Of a DNA stretch of 29,335 nt, positions 1 through 7,666 are shown piece by piece (the first letter of the stretch is position 1; each line of letters begins with the position of its first letter). The DNA is from Coemansia sp. RSA 487. Its lineage: Eukaryota > Kickxellomycota > Kickxellomycetes > Kickxellales > Kickxellaceae. The notes under the pieces were generated by a model. The model did not search any database, was not told the origin of the DNA, and saw nothing but the letters and a program-made list of their open reading frames with translations. The DNA is taken from positions 1 to 29,335 of the forward strand of contig JANBRJ010000138.1 of NCBI GenBank assembly GCA_027577595.1, written 5' to 3'. The translations under genes and the position numbers were made by a program.

Positions 1-34
1 CGCCGCCAACGCTTTGCTGCCCACGCGCAAACAT
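1..34 (-). CDS. Possible 5' end of a gene running off the left edge
   Basis: On the minus strand an ATG at 34..32 opens a frame that stays open to the window edge (M-F-A-R-G-Q-Q-S-V-G-G). The first 60 bases are clearly more GC-rich than the AT-rich stretch at 60-280, as at other gene/intergene borders here. A GGAGGTTTG motif lies about 160 bp upstream (188-197), a spacing like that of the same motif upstream of the coronin ATG. Eleven codons are far too few to name a product, and the open frame may be chance. Confidence 0.2.
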   Translation of the reverse strand, partial: MFARGQQSVGG

Positions 35-187
35 CGTCCTCCGACACGGCGCAAATTACCTTGTCACCTGGCACGAAGCTGTTATATTTTTTACGTTAAA
101 TTATTTTCGCTTAAGCGCAAAATATTTTGCACAAAATAGTACTGACGCGTGCTTTTTATTTTCTAGTGTCTTTTGTATGGCACCTTC

Positions 188-197
188 GCAAACCTCC
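188..197 (-). promoter_or_regulatory. GGAGGTTTG motif, copy C
   Basis: Minus-strand GGAGGTTTGC. It shares its GGAGGTTTG core with the two longer copies at 3682-3699 and 6870-6887. It lies between the stop of the deacetylase gene and the possible minus-strand start at 34, so it could be a promoter element of the left-edge gene. The role is inferred from position only. Confidence 0.25.
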
Positions 198-281
198 CCT
201 TCTCCCAAACAGCGTTTTAAGCAAGTTTCGTAAATTTTATGATATATAGGGACTGTGAGAGAAATAGAAGAAAAAGGCAAA

Positions 282-1808
282 TTAACTAGTGCGGGCCGCA
301 GACTCGAGTGTCTCTGAGGTGGCTAGCTCACCACGAACGAAAACTTTGTTGATTTCAAGATCGTCAGATAGGAATATGATATCTGCATCAGCTCCAAAGT
401 CCAAAGTGCCTTTGGTGCGCTGGATTCCTAGCATCTGCGCGGGGTGGAGGGATGCTGCCTCAAGGGCTTCGACAGTTGAGCACTGAGTAAACTCTTTAAA
501 GTTGCGCACGCACTCTATCAATGTAGCGATACTACCAGCAAGGGTGGATGTTTCTTGTATAACAGCAGCACGCGGCTTGCCATACAACTCGCCTTTCGAG
601 CCAACATCAACTGACAAGTTGCCGAGTTTGTATTGGCCATCGGGAAGCCCCATTGCACCCATAGCATCGGTAACGAGAATGATTCCGGCAGAATGTGACT
701 TGTATGCTATTTTGACAGCATTTGGATGTACGTGTATTCCGTCGCATATGATGCCATAGAAGATCTCCGATTGTTCCACATTACTCTCCGACGCTGAGTG
801 GCCAGCAGTGCTGGGCTTTGAGGGGACCGTTGCACTATTCGATGTGCCAAGAAGGCCGACTATTCCAGGGTCGCGATGGTGAAAGTCTGTCATCGCGTTG
901 AAAAGATGGGTAATCATATTTGCGCCCCTTGAATGTGCTTCGCGTGAAACCTCGCTTGAGGCAACAGAGTGCCCCTGGCTAATGCTAACCCCGCACTCCT
1001 TTATAAGCTTCGGAATGGCATCGAGCACGCCTTCAACTTCTGGAGCAACTGTGATGTATGTAACATAATTGCGCAGATTATCAAGCCCGAAACAGTGATC
1101 AAAGTCAGCAAGCCCATTAGGTGCTGTGCGCAGACAGGCCACTTCGTGCGCGCCTTTCTTTTGTGGGTTCATAAACGGCCCTTCGACGTGCGCGCCAAGG
1201 CACTCTGCCCCGTTCTTTAATGATCCAGGGCGCTTTCCTAGATGGGGGAGTACGGTGTGGTATGTTTCAGGCATAGAACTGACGGTTGTTGGGCAGAATG
1301 CTGTGCATCCTTGAAGAAGGACACCGCGGCTCACAGCGTCAAGACATTCGTCGATGTCGCTGCGGTTGAAACTAAAGTCGTATCCAAAGGCGCCGTTGAG
1401 CTGCACATCGATCAGGCCAGGCGCAACGATCATTCCTTTAGCGTCGATGCGAGTATCGGAGTTGCGCAGTCCGTAGAGCGAGGTGGGGTTAATTATACGG
1501 CCGTCTTGGAACCAGACATCATCATACTCAATGGCGTGGTTCCGCAACACACGACAGTTGTGAATCTGGGTGATAAGCCCGCCTGAAAGGATAGCTTGTT
1601 GTTCGGGGGATCTGACTGACAACATATGGGCAACTTTGGTAGGCGAGGTCGAAGGTGAAATCAGACCAGAGGGCGGACCAGGAAGAGGAAAGAATCGGCG
1701 TGTTGGAGATACACAGTCCTTGTTTAGCGAGTCAGGATTGCGCTGTTCTTGGAGAGGGCGGATGCTGGTGTTTATCTGGATGGCAGCGCCAATACCTGTG
1801 ATTGTCAT
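282..1808 (-). CDS. N-acetylglucosamine-6-phosphate deacetylase
   Basis: Hydrolyses GlcNAc-6-P to glucosamine-6-P and acetate, the cytosolic committed step in reuse of GlcNAc from chitin or glycans (NagA/AMDHD2 family, amidohydrolase fold). The 508-residue frame shows HVEGPF (207-212, metal-binding Glu), GHS (279-281) and THLFNAM (300-306, metal-binding His), DGIHVHP (356-362), and LVTDAM (378-383) with the catalytic Asp at 381. The C-terminal SLHPAQMLG and GTLDFGADAD motifs are typical. It aligns from about residue 77 to the end with the roughly 400-residue animal enzyme as I recall it. Oddities are a Ser/Pro-rich N-terminal extension of about 60 residues and a Ser-rich insert of about 20 residues near 325-348. 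A second in-frame ATG at 1625 (residue 62) would remove the extension. I keep 1808 because its -3 base is A and that of 1625 is C, but the choice is open. No intron is needed. Confidence 0.93.
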   Translation of the reverse strand: MTITGIGAAIQINTSIRPLQEQRNPDSLNKDCVSPTRRFFPLPGPPSGLISPSTSPTKVAHMLSVRSPEQQAILSGGLITQIHNCRVLRNHAIEYDDVWFQDGRIINPTSLYGLRNSDTRIDAKGMIVAPGLIDVQLNGAFGYDFSFNRSDIDECLDAVSRGVLLQGCTAFCPTTVSSMPETYHTVLPHLGKRPGSLKNGAECLGAHVEGPFMNPQKKGAHEVACLRTAPNGLADFDHCFGLDNLRNYVTYITVAPEVEGVLDAIPKLIKECGVSISQGHSVASSEVSREAHSRGANMITHLFNAMTDFHHRDPGIVGLLGTSNSATVPSKPSTAGHSASESNVEQSEIFYGIICDGIHVHPNAVKIAYKSHSAGIILVTDAMGAMGLPDGQYKLGNLSVDVGSKGELYGKPRAAVIQETSTLAGSIATLIECVRNFKEFTQCSTVEALEAASLHPAQMLGIQRTKGTLDFGADADIIFLSDDLEINKVFVRGELATSETLESAARTS

Positions 1809-2369
1809 TGTATTGAGGAGTGTTTGTAATAGCTGGGAATACTATAGCTTTTTCTCAAAAAAAAGGGAGACAAAATTTGGAGAGAAAATCTCTAAAGTCG
1901 AAATGATAGTGTTGTTATATCCACCCAGGAGAATAAAGGCTATATTTGATGACACAATATATAAACTGAGTACGTCAGATGCAAAGAAAAATACGACTGC
2001 AGTGTCTTGGTCTGCGCCGTTGGGTTGTTATATATAGGATATGTATGTGTTGGGAATAATAGTGCCAAAGAGAGGCGGCAATCAGTGAAAAGGAAAAATA
2101 GAAATGTCTGTGACAGGCTTGAGAGAAGGTATATTAATCAAAGAACAATAGGAGGAAAAGGAACAAAAAGAGCAAGGATGGCTAAGTAGGGAGTGGTCAC
2201 GTTCAATGAATTTATTCAGCGCCAAAATGAGGGAGGAGAAAGAAAGAAAAAGGCACATTTGCAATCAAGGAGGCGGCAGCATCCTTAAAACAGCTGTCAG
2301 CAGGTGTATCCAAATTGCAAAGTAAATTCGGATGGAACATCCTGACTTAAAGCATAAAAAAGGCAATGG

Positions 2370-2558
2370 TCACTTATTTTGGAATGATATTCCGCCCCAA
2401 CAGCCGAATCCAAGCTCGTGGCACGCTTTGCCACCGCGCTCTTGCATGGAATTGGCCGTTGGTATCAAGTAATTGGTGGAAACGCCAAATAAGTGAGAAA
2501 AAAGTAGGGATATGATCGCCTCCGGGCCATTTATCGGGCGTTTATGACCCCGTTTTTT
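2370..2558 (+). ncRNA. Candidate structured non-coding RNA (or foldback element)
   Basis: Two consecutive, strongly paired structures are visible. The first spans 2370-2496 and is nested: 2370-2382 pairs with 2485-2496 (12 pairs, one bulge), 2390-2396 with 2475-2481 (7 pairs, one G-U), 2397-2411 with 2448-2462 (13 of 15), and GTGGC 2418-2422 with GCCAC 2430-2434. A competing 6-bp hairpin with a GAAA tetraloop is at 2473-2488. The second spans 2507-2550: 14 facing positions (2507-2520 with 2537-2550), 12 of them paired, around a 16-nt loop. A run of six T follows at 2553-2558, which would suit RNA polymerase III termination on the plus strand. I do not recognise a known RNA family and see no convincing A/B box (GTTCAAATG at 2580-2588 is only B-box-like). 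No target-site duplication is obvious, which argues weakly against a foldback MITE. Strand and ends are inferred. Confidence 0.4.
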
Positions 2559-3588
2559 CCGCAGTGTTCCTCTTTCTATTGTTCAAATGGCAATCAAAAA
2601 AAACTTTATGAATGATGTACTGATAACAGCACAAACAGCCGTTGTATCCACCAAGTGCAGATGTTCCTGTTTATTGTACCCCAACTTGCACCCAACAGCA
2701 TACTCCCTATAACCCTCTGGATGATATCATTAAATTGGCCGAAAACTCTGAATCCAAAAAGTACGGATAGTCATACGCTATTTGAGAGAAAGGGAAGTTT
2801 GTAAAAGACAAGAATTGACAAAGTAGGGTTTCGGCAATGTGCGAAAGTCAAGCATTTTCTGTTGTTTGTGAGAGAAAGCATCGTTTGCAACCGCCAATAC
2901 AAAATATAAGAGAAGCAGGAGAAAAAAGAGAAAAGCATACGTGTTCTAGATGACAATGACAACTGATAGAGTATCCAAACATTTGTGCTAAAGACATCAA
3001 CAATACTGAGTTGAGCAATTATCATAGCTTTAAACTGCTCTTTGTTTTGGAGGTACTATAATGTCCAACGAACATATACATTGATGACAAATTGACTCCT
3101 GTTCTTTTAGCAGTTCAACCAGCAACGCGTTTACTAAAAATATGACTTTCCAAAAGATTTCTTTTTTATCAGTCATTTACTCGACTCTGCTTTTGTTTCT
3201 TTTCGTACACGCCTATGTTTTATGATTTATATTGAGCGATACATGTTTACAGTTTAACAACGCTCGATGCATAGCTCTATGTATTTCTCTAGCACTTTTG
3301 AACTCAACGATGGCACACAGTGATCTGCTTATATTTCCTTAGAACCCAAGGCAATAGAAGGGTGTTGCAAAAGGTAACGAACGGGCTTATAGGATTTGTA
3401 AGGGTTTTTACATGGCTTTGCTCATATAACCATGTGTCTGGTTAATCAAACAAGCACCCGCTGTCACAACGATTCTTAGAGTCTTCATGACAATGAGGAG
3501 ACGGAACTAAAGCTCCTCATTTTATTCAAACAAAAGATTGGCTTTTATGGCCATTAAAACAATGTAAAACATTCTAATAATGATAGCG

Positions 3589-3608
3589 GCTCGGCAATTC
3601 GCGAGCCT
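3589..3608. other. GC-rich hairpin downstream of the coronin gene
   Basis: GGCTCG (3589-3594) and CGAGCC (3603-3608) form a perfect 6-bp stem with an 8-nt loop. It is about 250 bp past the coronin stop on the minus strand and could lie in its 3' UTR or be chance. Confidence 0.25.
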
Positions 3609-3681
3609 AGTCGTATGGTTTTGCTCTTATTGCTCCCTAGTCCGAAATCCATCAAACCCCAAAGACAGTCCAGAAGGGTTG

Positions 3682-3699
3682 GTATTTATACAAACCTCC
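3682..3699 (-). promoter_or_regulatory. GGAGGTTTGTATAAATAC motif, copy A
   Basis: The minus strand reads GGAGGTTTGTATAAATAC. It matches 17 of 18 bases with copy B (6870-6887) in front of the coronin gene and includes a TATA box (TATAAATA). It lies about 150 bp past the coronin stop, facing the 2-kb gap that holds the structured block. It may therefore be a core promoter for an unannotated minus-strand transcript, or a copied promoter fragment. Confidence 0.35.
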
Positions 3700-3852
3700 T
3701 TTGAATAAAAGCGTAATGCCAAAATCAGGTGCTTTGTGCTAAACACGCTGAAACACAACACAAAAAATGTTTGAGTTGTTCCTTTTCCGCTGTGACCAAC
3801 ACATGACTTGAAAACAAATTAAAATAAGTATTACGTTCAACTGATGTGGCTT

Positions 3853-6735
3853 CTACTCGCTGTCCCAGTCTGAACCAGATTCACCTTCTTTAGAATTCAT
3901 AGCATCAGCATTTTCATCATCAGTGGAGTCTACTCGGCCAAGCATTGCTTTGATTGCATCCTTGGTGTTATCTTCACCCTCCTCTGGCTGTGTTTCAAAC
4001 GCGCGTCTGCGGACGGGTTCGGGCGGCGCTTGAGAAAGCGGTGTCATTCCTTGTGGGCACAGGTCAATATAAGCAGGCTCGGCTACTGTTCCGCCTATCC
4101 ATGAAGCTGTATCGAGAGCAGGCGTCTCCCAATCAATCGTGCTGGGGAAAATGTCGTCCTGGAAGTATTCGGGACGCTTTCGTGGAACACGGAAACCAAC
4201 GGATTCGATTGAGTGCGCGTTCAGCCTATAGCCCCTGAGGAGCTCGCATTTTGCAATATTTGCATATCTCTTGGGAAGCATAGCCATGCCAATGCTAGGC
4301 TGTGTAGACTCGAGCTTAGGAAGCTCGACAAGGTCTTTACCAGAAATCTCAAATGCATGCGTCAGTCGGCTTCCACGGTCATCGAAATATATAATGTTGC
4401 AGTCTGGGTCAGCAAAGGGCACAAGTAACCCAGGCCCAACATCAATTGTCTTTCTTGCTATCGGTTGTGACAAGTCATCAGCGCTGTAAACAGCAACTTG
4501 GCGCTGACTGCCAGTTCCAAATCCAGAGAGACAGATATAATTATTCCCAATCCACGCTATGCGGCTTGGGCGTATGCTGTTCATTCCCGGTCCCTTTCCT
4601 AAAAGCTTTTGCGTATGCGCATCGTACACACGAACCTGTCTGCTTTTCTTTGTTGTCAGTGCAATATGCTCGCCCTCAGGAGACCACGAAAACGAGTGAA
4701 TTCCCTCGTCTGTTTTGCCGACCACAGCCAGCAACATAAGCCCATGGTACAGATAGACGGCTTGGTCCTTGCTGTCAGAAACAAGCACTGCAACAATGCC
4801 CTTTACCAATGGGTGGAAGTGGATCTGATGGACCCGGTCTGCTGTGACATGTATGTACTCTTCAAGCTCGAAAAACGAGTCTCCACTAAGAGGCACATCT
4901 GGAATACGCCACATCTGCAACTTGTTGTCAGTACCGGCTGTAGCAATGATCGCAGGATCGAATGGATCAAACTCCATAGCTATGACATTGGCTCCATGCA
5001 CTATAGTCGCAGGCTTCTCGGGAACCCTCCCAGGAGAATCTCGACGAAGAATCGCAATCTGACCGCCAGCACCAACACAAGCAAAGGCGATAAACTTGGA
5101 GCTGATCTGGATTGGATCGTTATCTTGAGAAAATCGCTGGTCCACGTCGTGAATATTGATGAAGTGCTCGCTTGGTCTGTACACAATCCCTTCAAGGTAT
5201 CTAAAATGTCCACGAGACTGCTGGTCCATTTTCCATATCCGCTTTGGGCGTATTACCGGCGATGTTTGGGGGCACGAGCTTTTCTGCAGAGGTTCCAGAA
5301 CAGATGTATTCGACGCTATGTCTGATTTTGTATTCTCAATGCACCCCAGCTCCGACTCTGGTTGGCAGTTGGCGCTTGTAGAAAGCTCCTGTGGAGAAGC
5401 GCCATCTGTCTCTATTTGCTGCGTATCGGTATTTATGTTCGTGTCGCTTAAAGATACTTTCTTTTCAGTATTGATATCTTCAACATCACCACGGGTGCCA
5501 GCTATGCCGTATGCCTTTCGAAGGCTATCAAGACAATCGGTTGATTTTACAGGGTCAAGCGACATCCTCGGCACAGAAACTGGCTCGCATGCCATCCATT
5601 GTTCGTAGGTCTGAGCTGGCACTGGTGCTCTGGTATCTGGAAACAGGTCGCTATGGAAATCCAGATATGTCCTGCGTGGAGCGACCTGGGATATTGGAAT
5701 AACAGCTCCGCCGGAACCTGCTCCGCAGTTATCGACAACTGCATAGAGCCTGGCGATCTCACCGCCCATTACGTTAAGCTGATGCTTTGGAAGCAGTGCA
5801 CATCCACTGATTTGATGACCAAGCACAACGGACCCAAGCTCAGCAAGTGGTGTAGATGAGGATGGATCGGCATCGACCCATCGGATTGTGCAATCGCCTT
5901 TTTCGGCTAAATAGACGAGACTTGTGTCCTCGTCGAAAAGTGGGATAAGCGACTTTGTGGATTGTTGTAGCACTAACGATGCTAGGGGGCGCGAGAGATT
6001 TCGCTGGTCCCAAAGCGCTGCCGACCGCTCGCGCGTTTTGGTCATTCCAGTTGATATTAAAAATGACTTCTCTCCGAGCCACAGAGCACGAGTTGGGCGT
6101 CCTGGGGCGTGGAATGCAGCTGACTTGCCAACCACAGAACCCTCTGATGCTGAGCTATGCCTTGGGTCATAAATCGTAAGAATGCCATCATGTGTGCTAG
6201 TCGCAAGCATCTGTCCGTCGCCTTTTATTGCAATTGAATCGATTGTACTGGCAGAAGAAGCCTCCCAGATGGTTGTCTTGGAGGTGGCATTCACATTCCA
6301 CAGTTTGACTTCTTTCTCTGATGCAGAGACAATTATCCCAGGAACGGTTGGGAGGAACTGTGATATTGCGCATGTAGTCTGATGTGCCTGCAGCTTCAGA
6401 GCTTCGCTGTGGTCCTTCCAAACAGCTACCATGCCATGGCTGTCGCCAGCGACCACAAGACACTCATCGTAAAGCGCCGTGTTCCAATCAACGATCTTTT
6501 CTGTTGCGTCAAGCAAGCATTCAGCTTGAAACCCTGCCTTTCTTGGGCTGCTGATGTTGAGCACCTGGAGTGAGGAGCCATTTGCAGATTTGGCATACAG
6601 GTGTTTGCTGTCAGCAGCCAGGCCATTTGCTCCAATCGTAGTGTCGGTACTTAATGCCAGCTCGCTGTGCCATAGCTCATGCGCAGCCACCGTGGCAACT
6701 GCATTTCGGTATTTGTTGAATTTGGCGAAACGCAT
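3853..6735 (-). CDS. Tandem (coronin-7-type) coronin
   Basis: WD40-repeat regulator of actin, and in animals also of Golgi traffic. The 960-residue intronless frame contains two coronin units in one chain. Unit 1 starts MRFAKFNKYR and has WD-like blades (VSASEKEVKLWN 136-147, STGMTKTRERSAALWD 228-243). It ends with the coronin extension motif FHSDLFPDT (360-368). A Ser/Thr/Glu-rich linker covers about 400-500. Unit 2 starts near 508 (GHFRYLEG) with WDP-like DPFDPAIIATAGTDNKLQMW (590-609), LSGFGTGSQRQVAVY (736-750) and PRKRPEYFQDDIFPST (851-866), then SPVSQAP-like PLSQAPPEPVRRR (899-911). The C-terminus is acidic with one Trp (SGSDWDSE), like the acidic-Trp tail of coronin-7 and Arp2/3 ligands. 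There is no C-terminal coiled coil such as that of yeast Crn1. Start chosen at 6735 because MRFAKFNKYR matches the family N-terminus. Confidence 0.88.
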   Translation of the reverse strand: MRFAKFNKYRNAVATVAAHELWHSELALSTDTTIGANGLAADSKHLYAKSANGSSLQVLNISSPRKAGFQAECLLDATEKIVDWNTALYDECLVVAGDSHGMVAVWKDHSEALKLQAHQTTCAISQFLPTVPGIIVSASEKEVKLWNVNATSKTTIWEASSASTIDSIAIKGDGQMLATSTHDGILTIYDPRHSSASEGSVVGKSAAFHAPGRPTRALWLGEKSFLISTGMTKTRERSAALWDQRNLSRPLASLVLQQSTKSLIPLFDEDTSLVYLAEKGDCTIRWVDADPSSSTPLAELGSVVLGHQISGCALLPKHQLNVMGGEIARLYAVVDNCGAGSGGAVIPISQVAPRRTYLDFHSDLFPDTRAPVPAQTYEQWMACEPVSVPRMSLDPVKSTDCLDSLRKAYGIAGTRGDVEDINTEKKVSLSDTNINTDTQQIETDGASPQELSTSANCQPESELGCIENTKSDIASNTSVLEPLQKSSCPQTSPVIRPKRIWKMDQQSRGHFRYLEGIVYRPSEHFINIHDVDQRFSQDNDPIQISSKFIAFACVGAGGQIAILRRDSPGRVPEKPATIVHGANVIAMEFDPFDPAIIATAGTDNKLQMWRIPDVPLSGDSFFELEEYIHVTADRVHQIHFHPLVKGIVAVLVSDSKDQAVYLYHGLMLLAVVGKTDEGIHSFSWSPEGEHIALTTKKSRQVRVYDAHTQKLLGKGPGMNSIRPSRIAWIGNNYICLSGFGTGSQRQVAVYSADDLSQPIARKTIDVGPGLLVPFADPDCNIIYFDDRGSRLTHAFEISGKDLVELPKLESTQPSIGMAMLPKRYANIAKCELLRGYRLNAHSIESVGFRVPRKRPEYFQDDIFPSTIDWETPALDTASWIGGTVAEPAYIDLCPQGMTPLSQAPPEPVRRRAFETQPEEGEDNTKDAIKAMLGRVDSTDDENADAMNSKEGESGSDWDSE

Positions 6736-6869
6736 TTTCAGAGAGAAGCTAGAATATCAAATGTTTTGTATAAAGCAAGTCCAAACAAATGTGAAACAGA
6801 GCGATGATAAACACTTTTTAAACGATGTGTGAAAGTCGTGTTTTTGTTCTTTGAGAACACAAGGAAATT

Positions 6870-6887
6870 GTATTTACACAAACCTCC
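6870..6887 (-). promoter_or_regulatory. GGAGGTTTGTGTAAATAC motif, copy B
   Basis: Minus-strand 18-mer starting about 135 bp upstream of the coronin ATG. It differs from copy A by one base. A core promoter role is likely from position. GTAAATA also resembles a forkhead core, but that is only a resemblance. Confidence 0.35.
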
Positions 6888-6907
6888 CTTAGCAAACCAA
6901 CACATGA

Positions 6908-6916
6908 TATAAAAGG
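6908..6916 (+). promoter_or_regulatory. TATA box (TATAAAAGG)
   Basis: An exact TATAAAAGG on the plus strand, 32 bp before an ATG (6948) that opens a 60-codon frame and about 750 bp before the RhoGEF start codon. It is either the RhoGEF core promoter with a long leader or the promoter of an unrecognised short transcript. Confidence 0.4.
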
Positions 6917-7459
6917 ACTATTTACTGATCTACAGGTCCACTTAAACATGTGCTACTGTTGGAGGCTGGCGGGCTGGGGAGAGTCAGCGCTTCCACAATC
7001 GCCCTTGTTTTTGGTCACACAATTCTGCCAACTCTTGAAGCGTGCATCCAGTTCAGTCTTGTGGCATCTTGCCAAGAAGCATGCTTGCACATTGTACTGT
7101 GCGAGTGCTGGTTCCTCTCGCTCAATATAATGGCTTTTTCGCAATTACTGCGCTTGCAGTTCTTCTTGCGTAATGTTCTGCACCACACAGTGTTTTTTTT
7201 CGCTTGTTTTCATTTTGTGAGAGGGACTCACACTGGTAGCGGCTGTTTTTTTTGGAGACGACGTTTACGGCTGTTGCTGCAGCTCTCTTTCCTTCTTCAG
7301 CTTAACTAGCGCCAAAGCTATTTTTGTTTTGCTTTTCATTTTATTATTTTTATTTATTGGTACACTGCTGAAAGTAAATCACCTTCACTTGTACTCGCCC
7401 TTCGAATTCAACTTTTCCGTTGCTATTTCTCTGCTCCAGTGCAACAGAGGCAGAAACCA

Positions 7460-7480
7460 TCACAAAGGACACCTTTGTGA
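7460..7480. promoter_or_regulatory. 21-bp perfect inverted repeat in the RhoGEF upstream region
   Basis: Arms TCACAAAGG (7460-7468) and CCTTTGTGA (7472-7480) flank a 3-nt centre, ACA. Nine matching pairs are unlikely at a given site by chance. Each arm contains ACAAAG/CTTTGT, the core recognised by HMG-box factors of the SOX/TCF/MAT type. It may be an operator-like dimer site or a leader hairpin about 190 nt before the ATG. Confidence 0.4.
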
Positions 7481-7666
7481 GGGAGCACGCTTTTTATCCA
7501 TATAGCAGACCTCTATTCCACTGAAACCAAAATAAAAAACCGGTTGGCGCTTCCTACACACACAGCCCGGCTATCCTGTTCAACTTTTTGCACCAAGCGA
7601 CCAACTGCTTGATTTGCAGGGCTTATCCCAGCTAATCCAGAGAACACCAAACACACGTCAACAGAC

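Larger units (their letters stand above)
1809..3852. other. 2-kb intergenic region without a recognisable protein gene
   Basis: Lies between two minus-strand genes. Open frames here are short (84 aa or less), AT-rich and match nothing I know. TATA-like minus-strand sequences at about 1957-1965 and 2027-2036 lie 150-230 bp before the first deacetylase ATG and are plausible core promoter sites. The middle holds the structured block 2370-2558, listed separately. The right part holds a motif shared with the coronin promoter (3682-3699) and small hairpins at 3410-3435 (6-bp stem) and 3589-3608. No tRNA was found by eye. Confidence 0.6.
6736..7666. promoter_or_regulatory. Divergent promoter region, coronin (-) / RhoGEF (+)
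   Basis: About 930 bp between two divergent start codons. Contents are the GGAGGTTTG element at 6870-6887 facing the coronin gene, a plus-strand TATAAAAGG at 6908-6916, and a 21-bp perfect inverted repeat at 7460-7480. Several T-runs lie at 7190-7370. If the TATA box at 6908 drives the RhoGEF gene, its leader would exceed 700 nt and contain upstream ATGs, the first at 6948 (60 codons). A TTTGCAG at about 7613-7619 could be a 5'-UTR acceptor, but I found no convincing donor. No conserved protein is encoded. Confidence 0.5.

Noticed and set aside
287-307. ACTAGT, GCGGGCCGC and CTCGAG in a row, resembling a cloning polylinker
   Set aside because: The middle site is not a NotI site (GCGGCCGC), and the sequence is the conserved-frame C-terminus of the deacetylase, so vector contamination is not supported.
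2771-3025. 84-codon minus-strand frame in the 2-kb gap
   Set aside because: AT-rich, Ser/Leu/Phe-rich chance-like translation with no recognisable motif.
4609-5325. 238-codon plus-strand frame inside the coronin gene
   Set aside because: Antisense shadow; the opposite frame is a clearly conserved coronin.
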